IMG/VR virus record: IMGVR_UViG_3300034170_000100
Span: 1-64,000 of that record
Length of the DNA stretch: 64,000 nt
Direction: 5' to 3' (one strand)
DNA from: a virus
The translations under genes were made by a program, and so were the position numbers. The notes beneath the pieces are model-generated. The model was not told the origin of the DNA and searched no databases. It was given only the letters and a program-made list of their open reading frames with translations. Positions 7,617-14,820 of the stretch are shown here, piece after piece; the stretch's first letter is position 1; every line of letters begins with the position of its first letter.

Positions 7617-7623
7617 ACGTCCC

Positions 7624-7851
7624 CTACAGCAGCATTGCTGCCAGTTTAATTTCTTCTGGTGCATCTTCCACGGTTAACCAACGGTTTCCCGTATAAAGCT
7701 GCAAAGTGCCTAGAATTGCGGTGAGTCTGTAAACCTTTGTGGCCATACAGCCTTGAAGCTGTTTTGCCCTGCGTGCGCCGTCATACCAGACGACAGACTC
7801 AGACTCAATCTTGCCATGATAGAGCCAAATTAACGTGACATGTGCATACAT
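7624..7851 (-). CDS. hypothetical protein, tandem small-gene family
   Basis: Start MYAHVTLIWLYHGK at 7851 is preferred; a GTG at 7869 overlapping the upstream stop is possible. The middle contains VVWYDGARRAK. It ends APEEIKLAAMLL, matching the family C-terminal motif. Member of a run of overlapping co-oriented genes from 9447 to 7359. Confidence 0.6.
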   Translation of the reverse strand: MYAHVTLIWLYHGKIESESVVWYDGARRAKQLQGCMATKVYRLTAILGTLQLYTGNRWLTVEDAPEEIKLAAMLL

Positions 7852-7865
7852 ACTCACTTCTGCTC

Positions 7866-8141
7866 TCACTCGCGCATCAGCGCAACCATTCGTACAATTT
7901 CAGGAATTTGCTCCGGCCAGGCCGGCAATAACGCAGCGTATGTACCAACTAGGCCAGAAGTTGCGCCTGTTTTGGTGCTGCGCTGTAAAACACGCCATTG
8001 GGGAACATCTCCGCCTTCTGAGGCGAGACGGTATACCTCCCCAATAGGGAAATGTATCTCCATGACTTCGGAGTTCATCCAGGTGGTGGTAACGTCGGTT
8101 ATTTCACCGTCAAGCACACCTATGATCAGCTGATAGCTCAT
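7866..8141 (-). CDS. hypothetical protein, tandem small-gene family
   Basis: 91 residues (MSYQLIIGVLDGE) ending IPEIVRMVALMRE, one of the best copies of the family C-terminal motif. The start overlaps the upstream stop by 4 nt (ATGA), the usual join in this array. There is no membrane segment. The conserved tail reads as a short amphipathic helix after Pro; function unknown. Confidence 0.7.
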   Translation of the reverse strand: MSYQLIIGVLDGEITDVTTTWMNSEVMEIHFPIGEVYRLASEGGDVPQWRVLQRSTKTGATSGLVGTYAALLPAWPEQIPEIVRMVALMRE

Positions 8142-8446
8142 TCGAGAACCTCCACCATTTTGACGATTTCAGGGATGGCCATGCAAGCAGACCAGCCTAT
8201 TCCGGTTGGATCGCCATATCCCCAACGGGACATGTCTTCCCAGTAGAAATAGTTGACGAACCACATAGATCTTGTTGCAGGGAGCTTATTGAAACGCATT
8301 ACGTCTTCAGTACGACGACTGAAGACGTTTCCCTGCTTATGCTGGTAAAACTTTTCCCAGTGAGGCTTAGAATCTGCTTCAATAGTTTCAAATGCTTCAA
8401 TCAGTGCAGATTTATCGTCATTCAGGATGACCCACAGAATACTCAC
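8138..8446 (-). CDS. hypothetical protein, tandem small-gene family
   Basis: 102 residues starting at a GTG that overlaps the upstream stop (GTGA). It begins MSILWVILNDDKSAL and ends IPEIVKMVEVLE, close to the neighbouring copy. The middle is aromatic-rich (MWFVNYFYWEDMSRWGYG). Translation is likely coupled to both neighbours. Function unknown. Confidence 0.7.
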   Translation of the reverse strand: MSILWVILNDDKSALIEAFETIEADSKPHWEKFYQHKQGNVFSRRTEDVMRFNKLPATRSMWFVNYFYWEDMSRWGYGDPTGIGWSACMAIPEIVKMVEVLE

Positions 8447-8691
8447 GGTTTCACCACGTTCATCATCAGGATCAGCTGAGGAACAGCTGGCTTACCCACA
8501 GGAGTGAATTTATGCCTGCCGTCTGCGTAGCAATAGTCACCTTTGAACCAAGTTCCCTGCTCAGTAAGCAGAAATACAATAGCAAATGGATCTTCATCCT
8601 TAGCCTCACGGGCAATCTTCAGGTTTGTCTTATAGTATGTGCAATGACATACTTCCGGTATATCGTTCACCACAAGGAACAAAGTTCCCAT
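8443..8691 (-). CDS. hypothetical protein, tandem small-gene family
   Basis: Two starts are possible: ATG at 8733 overlapping the upstream stop (ATGA, as elsewhere in the array), or ATG at 8691 with GGGGAG 6 nt upstream. The second is chosen for its ribosome site, which lies in a 5-bp stem (8698-8711) capped on the mRNA by a UUCG loop and so could be masked. The protein (MGTLFLVVNDIPEV) ends VPQLILMMNVVKP, a divergent family motif. Confidence 0.6.
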   Translation of the reverse strand: MGTLFLVVNDIPEVCHCTYYKTNLKIAREAKDEDPFAIVFLLTEQGTWFKGDYCYADGRHKFTPVGKPAVPQLILMMNVVKP

Positions 8692-8729
8692 GCTGAACTC
8701 CCCGAAGGGAGCAGCGCGTTCGAAAGTCC

Positions 8730-8945
8730 TCATTCGAGCATCACCATTGCTAATTTGACCAGGGCAGGTACGTCACACTCCGCTACTGCGTAATAGTTTT
8801 GCATTTCAGGCGTCCAACGTGACCAATGAGCCCCGCGCAGATTATAAACTTCCATATCGTCACGGATGTACGGAATGTGCAGAATCAGCACATCGAGCAC
8901 GAGTTCTCCTGTCTCACGACAGTAGCCAACTTTTTTCAGGCTCAT
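8730..8945 (-). CDS. hypothetical protein, tandem small-gene family
   Basis: 71 residues (MSLKKVGYCRETGELVLD) ending VPALVKLAMVMLE. The start overlaps the upstream stop by 4 nt. The middle contains YNLRGAHWSRWTPEMQNYYA. Shares the C-terminal motif with its neighbours, while the N-terminal regions have diverged almost completely. Function unknown. Confidence 0.7.
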   Translation of the reverse strand: MSLKKVGYCRETGELVLDVLILHIPYIRDDMEVYNLRGAHWSRWTPEMQNYYAVAECDVPALVKLAMVMLE

Positions 8946-9208
8946 TCGCTCACCATTACAGCAAGACGCACCATTTCAGGTACTTCTGCCTCAAGAAGGT
9001 AGTGAGGGCTGGCATAGGGGTAACGGAGCACCCACCAGCCGGTGACAGTGATACCGTCATAGCAGTAGGTCCACGAGGTGTCGAACAACGAGCACATGCC
9101 ACTGTCTACGACCATTTGCTTCTCGTAATCCCACAGGATTTTGATAGGCATATTGCCCCGGGCAGGCTCGAAGGGATCTTTTTTCCATGGGTCCATGTAA
9201 TCACTCAT
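8942..9208 (-). CDS. hypothetical protein, tandem small-gene family
   Basis: 88 residues (MSDYMDPWKKDPFEPARG) ending VPEMVRLAVMVSE. The start overlaps the upstream stop (ATGA). WDYEKQMVVDSG and GWWVLRYPYASPHY lie in the middle; the aromatic-rich centre plus conserved tail is the family pattern. Function unknown. Confidence 0.7.
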   Translation of the reverse strand: MSDYMDPWKKDPFEPARGNMPIKILWDYEKQMVVDSGMCSLFDTSWTYCYDGITVTGWWVLRYPYASPHYLLEAEVPEMVRLAVMVSE

Positions 9209-9447
9209 TGAATTAACAGATACGCCATGCGTACTGCCTCCGGTAGTTTGCTGTACTCGACAGCGATGGCGTCATGGGCAATGCCATAGACGTACCACCG
9301 CGTATCTTTGAGGTCACCGCTGACAGAATGGAACAAGGCGTAGACCTGTTCCTGATCGGCGCCCGGGCGTCCTACCCAATGGGTGGCCGCCTCCATCAAC
9401 TCCTGCCTGATCATATGGTATCGAGCGGACATGATCATGGTGCTCAC
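9205..9447 (-). CDS. hypothetical protein, tandem small-gene family
   Basis: The GTG at 9447 overlaps the upstream stop (GTGA), the usual join in this array; an ATG three codons later is also possible. The protein (VSTMIMSARYHMIRQELM) ends LPEAVRMAYLLIQ, the family motif, with WYVYGIAHDA in the middle. Function unknown. Confidence 0.65.
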   Translation of the reverse strand: MSTMIMSARYHMIRQELMEAATHWVGRPGADQEQVYALFHSVSGDLKDTRWYVYGIAHDAIAVEYSKLPEAVRMAYLLIQ

Positions 9448-9881
9448 TCCGGTCTCCACACCTGGACGTTGGCCGGCAACCGATCAAGCATCTGGTTTAC
9501 CAGGGTCTCGATCTGCTGGGTGCCAGGCCACTCCAGGGCATATTGCTTTCCTGGGTTGTCCTCTGCCTCGTCTGCCAGCAGGCGCAGGCCAGTAGACAGA
9601 ATGGAGATGCTCACCCCTTGCCGAGGCGCCTGGCTATGCTGTAGCATGCCAACCTTCCCCGAGACACGAAGGTAGAACTCACCTTCACTGCCACACTCCC
9701 CCGCGATCCACGCTCCCATCTTCACCTTTAGGGTAGGGTATTTAAGACCCAACGCCCCGGCCAGACCATTTAACATTATTAGCTCATTGTTCTCACTTCT
9801 GAGCTTACTGCCAACAGATATGATGAAATGATCGACTTTGTCGAAGATACTCATCATGTCACCACGAATTACCTGTTTCAT
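9444..9881 (-). CDS. hypothetical protein (145 aa)
   Basis: Larger than its neighbours and without their C-terminal motif; ends LPANVQVWRPE. Begins MKQVIRGDMMSIFDKVDHF. Its ATG overlaps the stop of a short upstream frame (ATGA) that does carry the family motif. Its centre is rich in Gly and Leu (LNGLAGALGLKYP). No domain recognised. Confidence 0.65.
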   Translation of the reverse strand: MKQVIRGDMMSIFDKVDHFIISVGSKLRSENNELIMLNGLAGALGLKYPTLKVKMGAWIAGECGSEGEFYLRVSGKVGMLQHSQAPRQGVSISILSTGLRLLADEAEDNPGKQYALEWPGTQQIETLVNQMLDRLPANVQVWRPE

Positions 9882-10009
9882 CGTAAAATCTCCGCAGTTC
9901 GTACCATTTCAGGTACATCCTCAGTTCTTGTGGTATCCCAACGAGAGAATCGCAGCTCTGCATGTTCATTGTGCAGCCTGTTTAGCAGCCACAGCAAACA
10001 GATGGTCAT
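9878..10009 (-). pseudogene. short or truncated copy of the tandem small-gene family
   Basis: A 43-codon frame from ATG at 10009 to TGA at 9878. It ends VPEMVRTAEILR, a clear copy of the family C-terminal motif, and includes RFSRWDTTRTED. Its first codons overlap the end of the 9966-10685 gene in another frame and no ribosome site is visible. I read it as the C-terminal remnant of a family member truncated by its neighbour, though a coupled 43-aa peptide cannot be excluded. Confidence 0.5.
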
Positions 10010-10685
10010 TCTCTTCGATTATGGCATGCTTAATCGACTTACGGACGCCTTTAAGGGCTACCTTATCGTTGAGCACATTACGTACAGCAGTCTTATAGGT
10101 GATACGCATTTTTTCAGATGCGCGCACACATTCGTCGTAATGACGAATAGTTGTTGCTTGGTTGTCGATGTACTTCTGCATCTGCTTACGCATCTGTTCA
10201 CGGCCAGCCTTAGCGCCCTTACGGACACCACGAGTGATCAGATTCTTCGCAGGCTTGCTGATTGCCGGGTCCAGCGCCATCTTGGTTTCCCATTTGATAA
10301 TCTCAGCCATCATGGCCACAGGATCATCACCGTGTTCAGTAAACTTCCACAGATGGTTTACTACAAGGTACTCAACGACAGCTTTACGGTAGTTATCAGC
10401 ATATTTCCACTGGTTTTGGTATTTACCTACCTCACGATCTAACATTTCAATAGATTCGTTTGATTTCAGCAGTTGAATCTCCAACGCATGCACAGTCTTA
10501 CGTTCCTGTGCCAGTGCGTTCTCGTAGCTATTGCGGAGAGCATTACGCTCATTGAAGTAACCTTCACGAGAGTCAGCCACCCAACCACGGTGTTGTTTTT
10601 CATGTCGGGCATAGCCGAGCATGTAGGTGATAGGCAAGATGAACACAGCTGCGCCGAGGATCATCAGAATGATATTGAGTTCCAT
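9966..10685 (-). CDS. membrane-anchored coiled-coil protein (239 aa)
   Basis: Start MELNIILMILG chosen because AAGGAG lies 7 nt upstream; the longer frame (to 10883) has no good ribosome site. Residues about 4-24 form one transmembrane helix (IILMILGAAVFILPITYMLGY). The rest is a charged helical region with coiled-coil character (residues about 50-110) and a basic stretch (TRGVRKGAKAGREQMRKQMQK). Probably anchored in the inner membrane with a cytoplasmic helical domain. Function unknown. Confidence 0.7.
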   Translation of the reverse strand: MELNIILMILGAAVFILPITYMLGYARHEKQHRGWVADSREGYFNERNALRNSYENALAQERKTVHALEIQLLKSNESIEMLDREVGKYQNQWKYADNYRKAVVEYLVVNHLWKFTEHGDDPVAMMAEIIKWETKMALDPAISKPAKNLITRGVRKGAKAGREQMRKQMQKYIDNQATTIRHYDECVRASEKMRITYKTAVRNVLNDKVALKGVRKSIKHAIIEENDHLFAVAAKQAAQ

Positions 10686-10696
10686 GTTGTTACTCC

Positions 10697-10759
10697 TTAT
10701 GGGATAAATTGCAATGCAATGAGGGTGAATACAAGGACTGACGCAAGAATGCGCCACAT
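10697..10759 (-). CDS. possible 20-aa hydrophobic leader peptide
   Basis: ATG at 10759 to TAA at 10697 encodes MWRILASVLVFTLIALQFIP, a single hydrophobic helix. The stop lies just before the AAGGAG of the next gene, as expected for a coupled leader or membrane micro-peptide. An AGG lies 8 nt upstream of the ATG. Too short to be sure. Confidence 0.35.
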   Translation of the reverse strand: MWRILASVLVFTLIALQFIP

Positions 10760-10776
10760 GATACTGCCTAGGTCTT

Positions 10777-11106
10777 TTACCACTGGTTTCGCCCCACTGG
10801 CCCACAATTGGGCTGCGGTTTGCGTTTATAGTGACGATCACCCTTACGTGGCAATGCATAAGGCATATTGATGATGTCAGCATAGCTATAGGGCCTTAAC
10901 TCCACCATATCAGGCAATGTCCACACATATTCGATGATTATGGGCCCAGTTACTGCCAGTTGTGCCATGATGCCTGCCGTGAAGTCTTTACCGTTGGCAC
11001 GGTCAACAGCAATCACACGGCACTCGTGCAGGCCAGGGGCCAGCTTAGGTGCTGCATCTGATTTGCCAATGCCCGCTTGAGCACCTAACACGTTCACATC
11101 TTTCAT
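10777..11106 (-). CDS. hypothetical protein (109 aa)
   Basis: Start MKDVNVLGAQAGIGKS chosen for AGGAG 7 nt upstream. The N-terminal GAQAGIGKSD looks slightly like a P-loop but lacks the rest of a nucleotide-binding fold. The segment LPDMVELR is faintly like the small-family motif. The C-terminus is basic (ALPRKGDRHYKRKPQP). It follows a leftward terminator. No function assigned. Confidence 0.65.
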   Translation of the reverse strand: MKDVNVLGAQAGIGKSDAAPKLAPGLHECRVIAVDRANGKDFTAGIMAQLAVTGPIIIEYVWTLPDMVELRPYSYADIINMPYALPRKGDRHYKRKPQPNCGPVGRNQW

Positions 11107-11117
11107 GGATTTGCTCC

Positions 11118-11154
11118 TAAAAATTATGGCCACCACCCCAATGGGATGATGGCC
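11118..11154 (-). terminator. leftward intrinsic terminator
   Basis: On the minus strand a 12-bp hairpin (GGCCATCATCCC-ATT-GGGGTGGTGGCC) pairs fully, using G-U pairs that would be C-A mismatches on the plus strand. It is followed by ATAATTTTTA. It ends the unit containing the 11161-11505 gene. Confidence 0.75.
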
Positions 11155-11160
11155 AGAGGA

Positions 11161-11505
11161 TTACACCAGATCCAGCATCGACTCTTCGTCGGTACGGGTC
11201 GCGTTGAAGCTGAAGGTCAGCTTGGAAGCAACGACACCGAGACGACGTGCTTTTTCAGCAGCCATACCTTCGACCGAAGCGGTCTTGGCAAAGTCAGCAT
11301 CGCACGCCTGGGACACCGAGAGGTACGCAGCCAGTTGCTCATGCTGCTTGTTGCCTTCGATGAAACGGATACCTTCCAGACGCACAGGTGCGCCAGCTTT
11401 GGTCTCGATGTTCACGTTGAAGAACCCGAGGGTTTTCTTCGCGGTACGATCAGCAGCAGTGGAGGTAGCAGGGGCAGTACGGGATGCATTACGTTCAACA
11501 GCCAT
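11161..11505 (-). CDS. hypothetical protein (114 aa)
   Basis: Begins MAVERNASRTAPATSTAADR, a disordered Ala/Thr/Arg-rich N-terminus, followed by a compact region (LGFFNVNIETKAGAPVRLEGIRF). It ends DEESMLDLV. A strong terminator follows. Its base composition is more GC-rich than the small genes around it. No family recognised. Confidence 0.7.
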   Translation of the reverse strand: MAVERNASRTAPATSTAADRTAKKTLGFFNVNIETKAGAPVRLEGIRFIEGNKQHEQLAAYLSVSQACDADFAKTASVEGMAAEKARRLGVVASKLTFSFNATRTDEESMLDLV

Positions 11506-11557
11506 GGGAAATACTCCAGAATAACGGAAAAGATGAGGTTTATTGGCACAATTGCCT

Positions 11558-11836
11558 TTAAAGGGCCGAAGGCCGCTCTTGATTCACCAGCGCAGTCAGC
11601 GCCTTCAATTCGAACTCAGGTAGCTTGAACAGGCCATTTTCAGGCCCGTCCATGAACAAAGTGTTACCGATGTACAGATGCCACTGATTGTTGCCCAGTT
11701 TGAATTTACCGATGATTTCACCTGCTTTATGCAGATAGCCATCGCTATCGACACGATAAATAGGCTCACGCTCACCTAAAATGGTGTAACTGAACGAATC
11801 ATCGGTTAGATCGAGTTCTTGACGTAAACGGTGCAT
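11558..11836 (-). CDS. hypothetical protein (92 aa)
   Basis: Begins MHRLRQELDLTDDSF and ends LPEFELKALTALVNQ plus a short tail, loosely recalling the small-family C-terminal motif. The last codons form a GGCC-TTC-GGCC hairpin (11564-11574). It lies between an XRE-type regulator and a GC-rich gene. Function unknown. Confidence 0.65.
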   Translation of the reverse strand: MHRLRQELDLTDDSFSYTILGEREPIYRVDSDGYLHKAGEIIGKFKLGNNQWHLYIGNTLFMDGPENGLFKLPEFELKALTALVNQERPSAL

Positions 11837-11845
11837 GATTGCTCC

Positions 11846-12106
11846 TTAATTGGGTACGGCCAGCTTCATACTGACAGTCATGCCCGACATAACTGCTGCA
11901 TGATGCAGAATTTCGAAGGACATTTCGTCTTCTTTGAAGTTTGCGATCTTACAGATCGTAGGAATGCTTACATCGAAGATTTCAGACGCTGTCTTATAAA
12001 GCAGTGTATTTGCATTGATATGCGAGCGGATTTCACTCGCAATGATGTGTTTCATATCCTTCAGACACAGAGATGCGAAGGTTTCGAACTTGTTTGCAGT
12101 GGGCAT
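11846..12106 (-). CDS. XRE/HigA-like helix-turn-helix regulator
   Basis: Start MPTANKFETFASL with GAGGTG upstream. The segment LYKTASEIFDVSIPTICKIANFK followed by FEILHHAAVMSGMTVSMKL matches the pattern of HTH_37/XRE antitoxin-like proteins: helix, helix-turn-helix, then a terminal strand. Predicted DNA-binding regulator, 86 aa. No toxin partner is adjacent, so a phage transcription regulator is more likely than a toxin-antitoxin pair. Confidence 0.65.
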   Translation of the reverse strand: MPTANKFETFASLCLKDMKHIIASEIRSHINANTLLYKTASEIFDVSIPTICKIANFKEDEMSFEILHHAAVMSGMTVSMKLAVPN

Positions 12107-12207
12107 AGACACCTCAGTTAGCTTACCGCCAAGGCCCAAAAGGGCCACATAGGCGTATGGTTTTCATCGCCGAATATGGCACTTTCTGTATTCTTGAAAT
12201 ATAGGTA

Positions 12208-12498
12208 TTAGAAGACGAACAATTCGACTTCGATACCTTGGGCACGCAGCTTGTTGTACTCACGTACAGCTACAGCCTCGGCTTCGCCAGGTGTACCGCA
12301 ACCGGACTCCTTGCGCACAGCGATCAGCGACAAGTCGGCAATCAGCACAGACTGAACAGCATCGTTTTGCAGCACAGCAGCAGCGCGAGTGCAGTCGGTC
12401 AGTGTCTTGGCGACACTATCCATTTCAGTGTGGGACACCGAACAGTTCATTGCACCAACAGCATTCATGACACAGGAGACAAAGTAAGCAGCGAGCAT
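12208..12498 (-). CDS. hypothetical protein with possible signal sequence
   Basis: 96 residues. The N-terminus MLAAYFVSCVMNAVGAMN is hydrophobic and ends in small residues, resembling a signal peptide but lacking early basic residues. The remainder is soluble with several Cys. Neighbouring genes also have hydrophobic starts. Function unknown. Confidence 0.6.
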   Translation of the reverse strand: MLAAYFVSCVMNAVGAMNCSVSHTEMDSVAKTLTDCTRAAAVLQNDAVQSVLIADLSLIAVRKESGCGTPGEAEAVAVREYNKLRAQGIEVELFVF

Positions 12499-12500
12499 GA

Positions 12501-12806
12501 TTATTTATCCTGGTTTATGATTGTGAATGTAATGCCAGCCTTCTTGTAGGCCAGTGTAATTCGATTGAGCACAGCATCACGATGTGCCACTGATTCGAAG
12601 CAATTGTGCGAACCGGGGAACAGTTCGTCAGTATCCAAGCGCTTCATCAAATCGGCCGCAGCTTTAAAGCGAATGCGGTCCAACTTGCCATAGCAGATGG
12701 GCTGACTGATCTGGTGATACTTATCTTGCGTGACGATGTCACACACTGCGTTGGTGCCTTCTTTATTCAGGGCACAGACAACAACCATAGTTGCAAACAG
12801 TGGCAT
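12501..12806 (-). CDS. hypothetical protein with hydrophobic N-terminus
   Basis: 101 residues beginning MPLFATMVVVCALNKEG, a short hydrophobic start that could be a signal or partial membrane segment. It contains CYGKLDRIRFKAAADLM and CFESVAHRD, giving four scattered Cys. It is packed between the preceding and following small genes. No family recognised. Confidence 0.6.
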   Translation of the reverse strand: MPLFATMVVVCALNKEGTNAVCDIVTQDKYHQISQPICYGKLDRIRFKAAADLMKRLDTDELFPGSHNCFESVAHRDAVLNRITLAYKKAGITFTIINQDK

Positions 12807-12808
12807 GA

Positions 12809-12934
12809 TTAAGCTCCTATGGCTTGGGCATCAAGATACCCGTCTTGCCAGTCTTGATCTTGAGTGTGGTCGAACTCTTCGTCGTCCATGAATGCTTCAT
12901 AGCCGGCGTTGTAGTTGTTCATGTTGGAAGGCAT
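12809..12934 (-). CDS. acidic small protein (41 aa)
   Basis: ATG at 12934 to TAA at 12809, with AAGGA 8 nt upstream. The product is strongly acidic and rich in Asp, Asn, Gln and aromatics (MPSNMNNYNAGYEAFMDDEE, then DQDWQDGYLDAQAIGA). The composition recalls DNA-mimic or inhibitor peptides, but that is only a suggestion. It fills the space between two recognised frames. Confidence 0.6.
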   Translation of the reverse strand: MPSNMNNYNAGYEAFMDDEEFDHTQDQDWQDGYLDAQAIGA

Positions 12935-12946
12935 AGGAATATTCCT

Positions 12947-13171
12947 TTAAGGTTTATTAAGCAGAGCAGCCTCTATGTGATCAGTAAGTTGATCACGCAG
13001 GCGTTGGCAATCTTCAATATCCAGCAGCACCGACACTTTAGGTGCATTGGCATACTCGGAACTACACACGATAGCAAATGTGTCTTCCAGCCCAGCACCC
13101 TGCACACTGGTGTAAGCAACCAGTACATCAGCAGCAGCCGATGCACATTTATACGATTGACCTTTATCCAC
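12947..13171 (-). CDS. hypothetical protein (74 aa)
   Basis: Starts at GTG (MDKGQSYKCASAAADVLV) with AAGGGG upstream. Soluble, with mixed alpha/beta character (KVSVLLDIEDCQRLRDQL). No domain recognised. Co-oriented and closely spaced with its neighbours. Confidence 0.6.
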   Translation of the reverse strand: MDKGQSYKCASAAADVLVAYTSVQGAGLEDTFAIVCSSEYANAPKVSVLLDIEDCQRLRDQLTDHIEAALLNKP

Positions 13172-13174
13172 GGG

Positions 13175-13504
13175 TTATTCCCCTTTGGCTTTGAGTTTCA
13201 TGCAGAGCATGGCCCAGAATTGAACACGAATATCGTTCTTGCGGCGTTTGTACGTGGAGCACGCTTGGCGGAACCCTTTCACGTCATTCGCCCACAAGTG
13301 GGAGTACAGCGTGCAGCTGCCGTTGATAGCCTCGTCAATTGTTTGACGGGCAGCGTGACATTCCAGATGGGCGATAACACCCTCTATGCGCATACATTCA
13401 AGCATGCGGCACAAGAACATCTCACCGTCATTGCCACGCAAGTAGCGTGGATCATTTACCGCGAGGGCAATTACATCACTAGTTTTGCGTTGTTGCTTAG
13501 TCAT
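13175..13504 (-). CDS. hypothetical protein (109 aa)
   Basis: Start MTKQQRKTSDVIALAV chosen for GGAG 7 nt upstream; it overlaps the upstream gene's end by 8 nt. Several Cys and His (FLCRMLECMRIEG, HLECHAAR) could form a metal site, but spacing is irregular. Basic C-terminus. Function unknown. Confidence 0.6.
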   Translation of the reverse strand: MTKQQRKTSDVIALAVNDPRYLRGNDGEMFLCRMLECMRIEGVIAHLECHAARQTIDEAINGSCTLYSHLWANDVKGFRQACSTYKRRKNDIRVQFWAMLCMKLKAKGE

Positions 13505-13670
13505 GACACTTCTCCGCGGCATTCTGTTTAATCATTTCAATAGCATGGGGTTCAGGAACCTCAAAGCCGTTCTCAAAACAGAATCGGTTGATCTGTTCTG
13601 GTGTCATGTTCTTGATCATTTCATTGTGTAAACGACGATCTAGTTCAACAGCCAGTTGATACGCATCCAT
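13497..13670 (-). CDS. hypothetical small protein (57 aa)
   Basis: Start MDAYQLAVELDRRLHNE with AGGAG 8-9 nt upstream; longer in-frame versions lack a ribosome site. Predicted mostly helical (MTPEQINRFCFENGFEVPEP). Co-expressed with the overlapping downstream gene. Function unknown. Confidence 0.6.
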   Translation of the reverse strand: MDAYQLAVELDRRLHNEMIKNMTPEQINRFCFENGFEVPEPHAIEMIKQNAAEKCHD

Positions 13671-13686
13671 GGATATAGCTCCTATA

Positions 13687-13929
13687 TTAGAGGCGAGAGC
13701 ACAGCACACAGTCACAATTGACAATGTGTGCAAACATACGAGGCTTCGTGACAGTTACTTCACACTCACGATGATCATCATGAATGGCAGCAACAATGTC
13801 AGGTACAGCAATACGACGCATACGCTTAGTACTCAATTGCTTGAGCACACGACGCTCAGTTGCAGTGTTGTACTTACAAATAGGATGTGTAGCATCAGCA
13901 CGAGACAAGCTAGATACATTGCATTGCAT
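13687..13929 (-). CDS. hypothetical Cys-containing protein (80 aa)
   Basis: Starts MQCNVSSLSRADATHPIC with AGGAG upstream and ends FAHIVNCDCVLCSRL. Paired Cys at the end (CDCVLC) plus a Cys/His near the start suggest a metal site. The middle is basic (RRVLKQLSTKRMRRIAV). Function unknown. Confidence 0.6.
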   Translation of the reverse strand: MQCNVSSLSRADATHPICKYNTATERRVLKQLSTKRMRRIAVPDIVAAIHDDHRECEVTVTKPRMFAHIVNCDCVLCSRL

Positions 13930-13981
13930 GGATATAACTCCTGTAGTTGTGGCAATTGCCTACTTCATCCCCGAAGGGGAA

Positions 13982-14233
13982 CTATGTAAGCATTATTGCA
14001 AGTTTGATCAGATCGGGTACATCAGCATAATCTATGCGAGTGTCCCCTTCGTGTTCAAATACAGGAAGCAGTACATACCAACCTTCAACGAGATATTGGA
14101 TAGCCCCTGGCCAATAGTAGGCTATACCACGATATTCAATAAGCAAATACGCTATTTGATGCGCAGTTGGCACACCATTGGGGAATGGGAGTACAGAACC
14201 GTCAGCCAATAGCATGTATTCATACATATTCAT
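13982..14233 (-). CDS. hypothetical protein, small early paralogue family (pair copy 1)
   Basis: Begins MNMYEYMLLADGSVLPFPN and ends VPDLIKLAIMLT, the family C-terminal motif. Its N-terminus is clearly related to the next gene upstream (shared EYMLL-DGSV-PF and GIAYYW), making the two a recent duplicate pair. A GGAG ribosome site precedes the ATG. A TCCCC-GAA-GGGGA hairpin follows the stop (13968-13980). Confidence 0.7.
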   Translation of the reverse strand: MNMYEYMLLADGSVLPFPNGVPTAHQIAYLLIEYRGIAYYWPGAIQYLVEGWYVLLPVFEHEGDTRIDYADVPDLIKLAIMLT

Positions 14234-14236
14234 ACC

Positions 14237-14464
14237 TTACTCCAGCATGGCTGCAAGTTTGATTACAACAGGCAGTTCATCATAGGTTATTTGCTTGTTA
14301 CTCACTTTTGGCGATGTATTAGTAATGCAATTCCAGTTAAAGGTATGGTTGTGCCAGTAATAAGCAATACCATCATAATCAGCCATAGCACCCATAACAT
14401 CTTCATGCATGGCCAGATTGTCGAAGGGTTTTACAGACCCGTCACGAAGCAGCATGTATTCCAT
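14237..14464 (-). CDS. hypothetical protein, small early paralogue family (pair copy 2)
   Basis: Start MEYMLLRDGSVKPFDN at 14464 with GAGG upstream; the frame is open much further 5' without a ribosome site. It ends LPVVIKLAAMLE, the family motif. Paralogous to the neighbouring gene across the N-terminus and the GIAYYW segment. Function unknown. Confidence 0.7.
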   Translation of the reverse strand: MEYMLLRDGSVKPFDNLAMHEDVMGAMADYDGIAYYWHNHTFNWNCITNTSPKVSNKQITYDELPVVIKLAAMLE

Positions 14465-14820
14465 AATTAGACCTCGATTGATACCGCGACAGACCCGAAG
14501 GGATACGGATACACCACAGGTGTGTATAGGAATGATGAATGGTGTTGATAGGATACAGGAAAGGGGAAACCTGCATGTTGATGCCAAGCACATCACAACT
14601 TGATCACTGTTTCACTCCAATTCCCTCTACCCCACTCACATATATACATCGATGAGTGGTAATACTGCCTAATGCCACGCTTCGCGGGCTAGCTGAAGGG
14701 AAAGGGGAAGAAAGGGTGTCTTCCTAACCTACTGTCTCAAAGGCTGGCGCTCTTGACGTGGATGTGTGCTCTTGTTGTGTGATGTTGTGTGTGCTTTTAA
14801 AAAAGAACTGATACCCAGCC
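14465..14820. other. intergenic region without genes, early block
   Basis: About 355 nt with no credible ORF. It holds an inverted repeat CCACTCA (14632-14638)/TGAGTGG (14653-14659) around an AT-rich centre, a CCC-GAA-GGG hairpin (14494-14502), and a repeat of ACACC/GGTGT. It probably contains leftward control signals for the paralogue pair; none can be assigned firmly. Confidence 0.4.

Noticed and set aside
10777-11106. P-loop NTPase from GAQAGIGKSD
   Set aside because: The loop lacks the preceding hydrophobic strand and there is no Walker B or helix pattern in the rest of the 109 residues.
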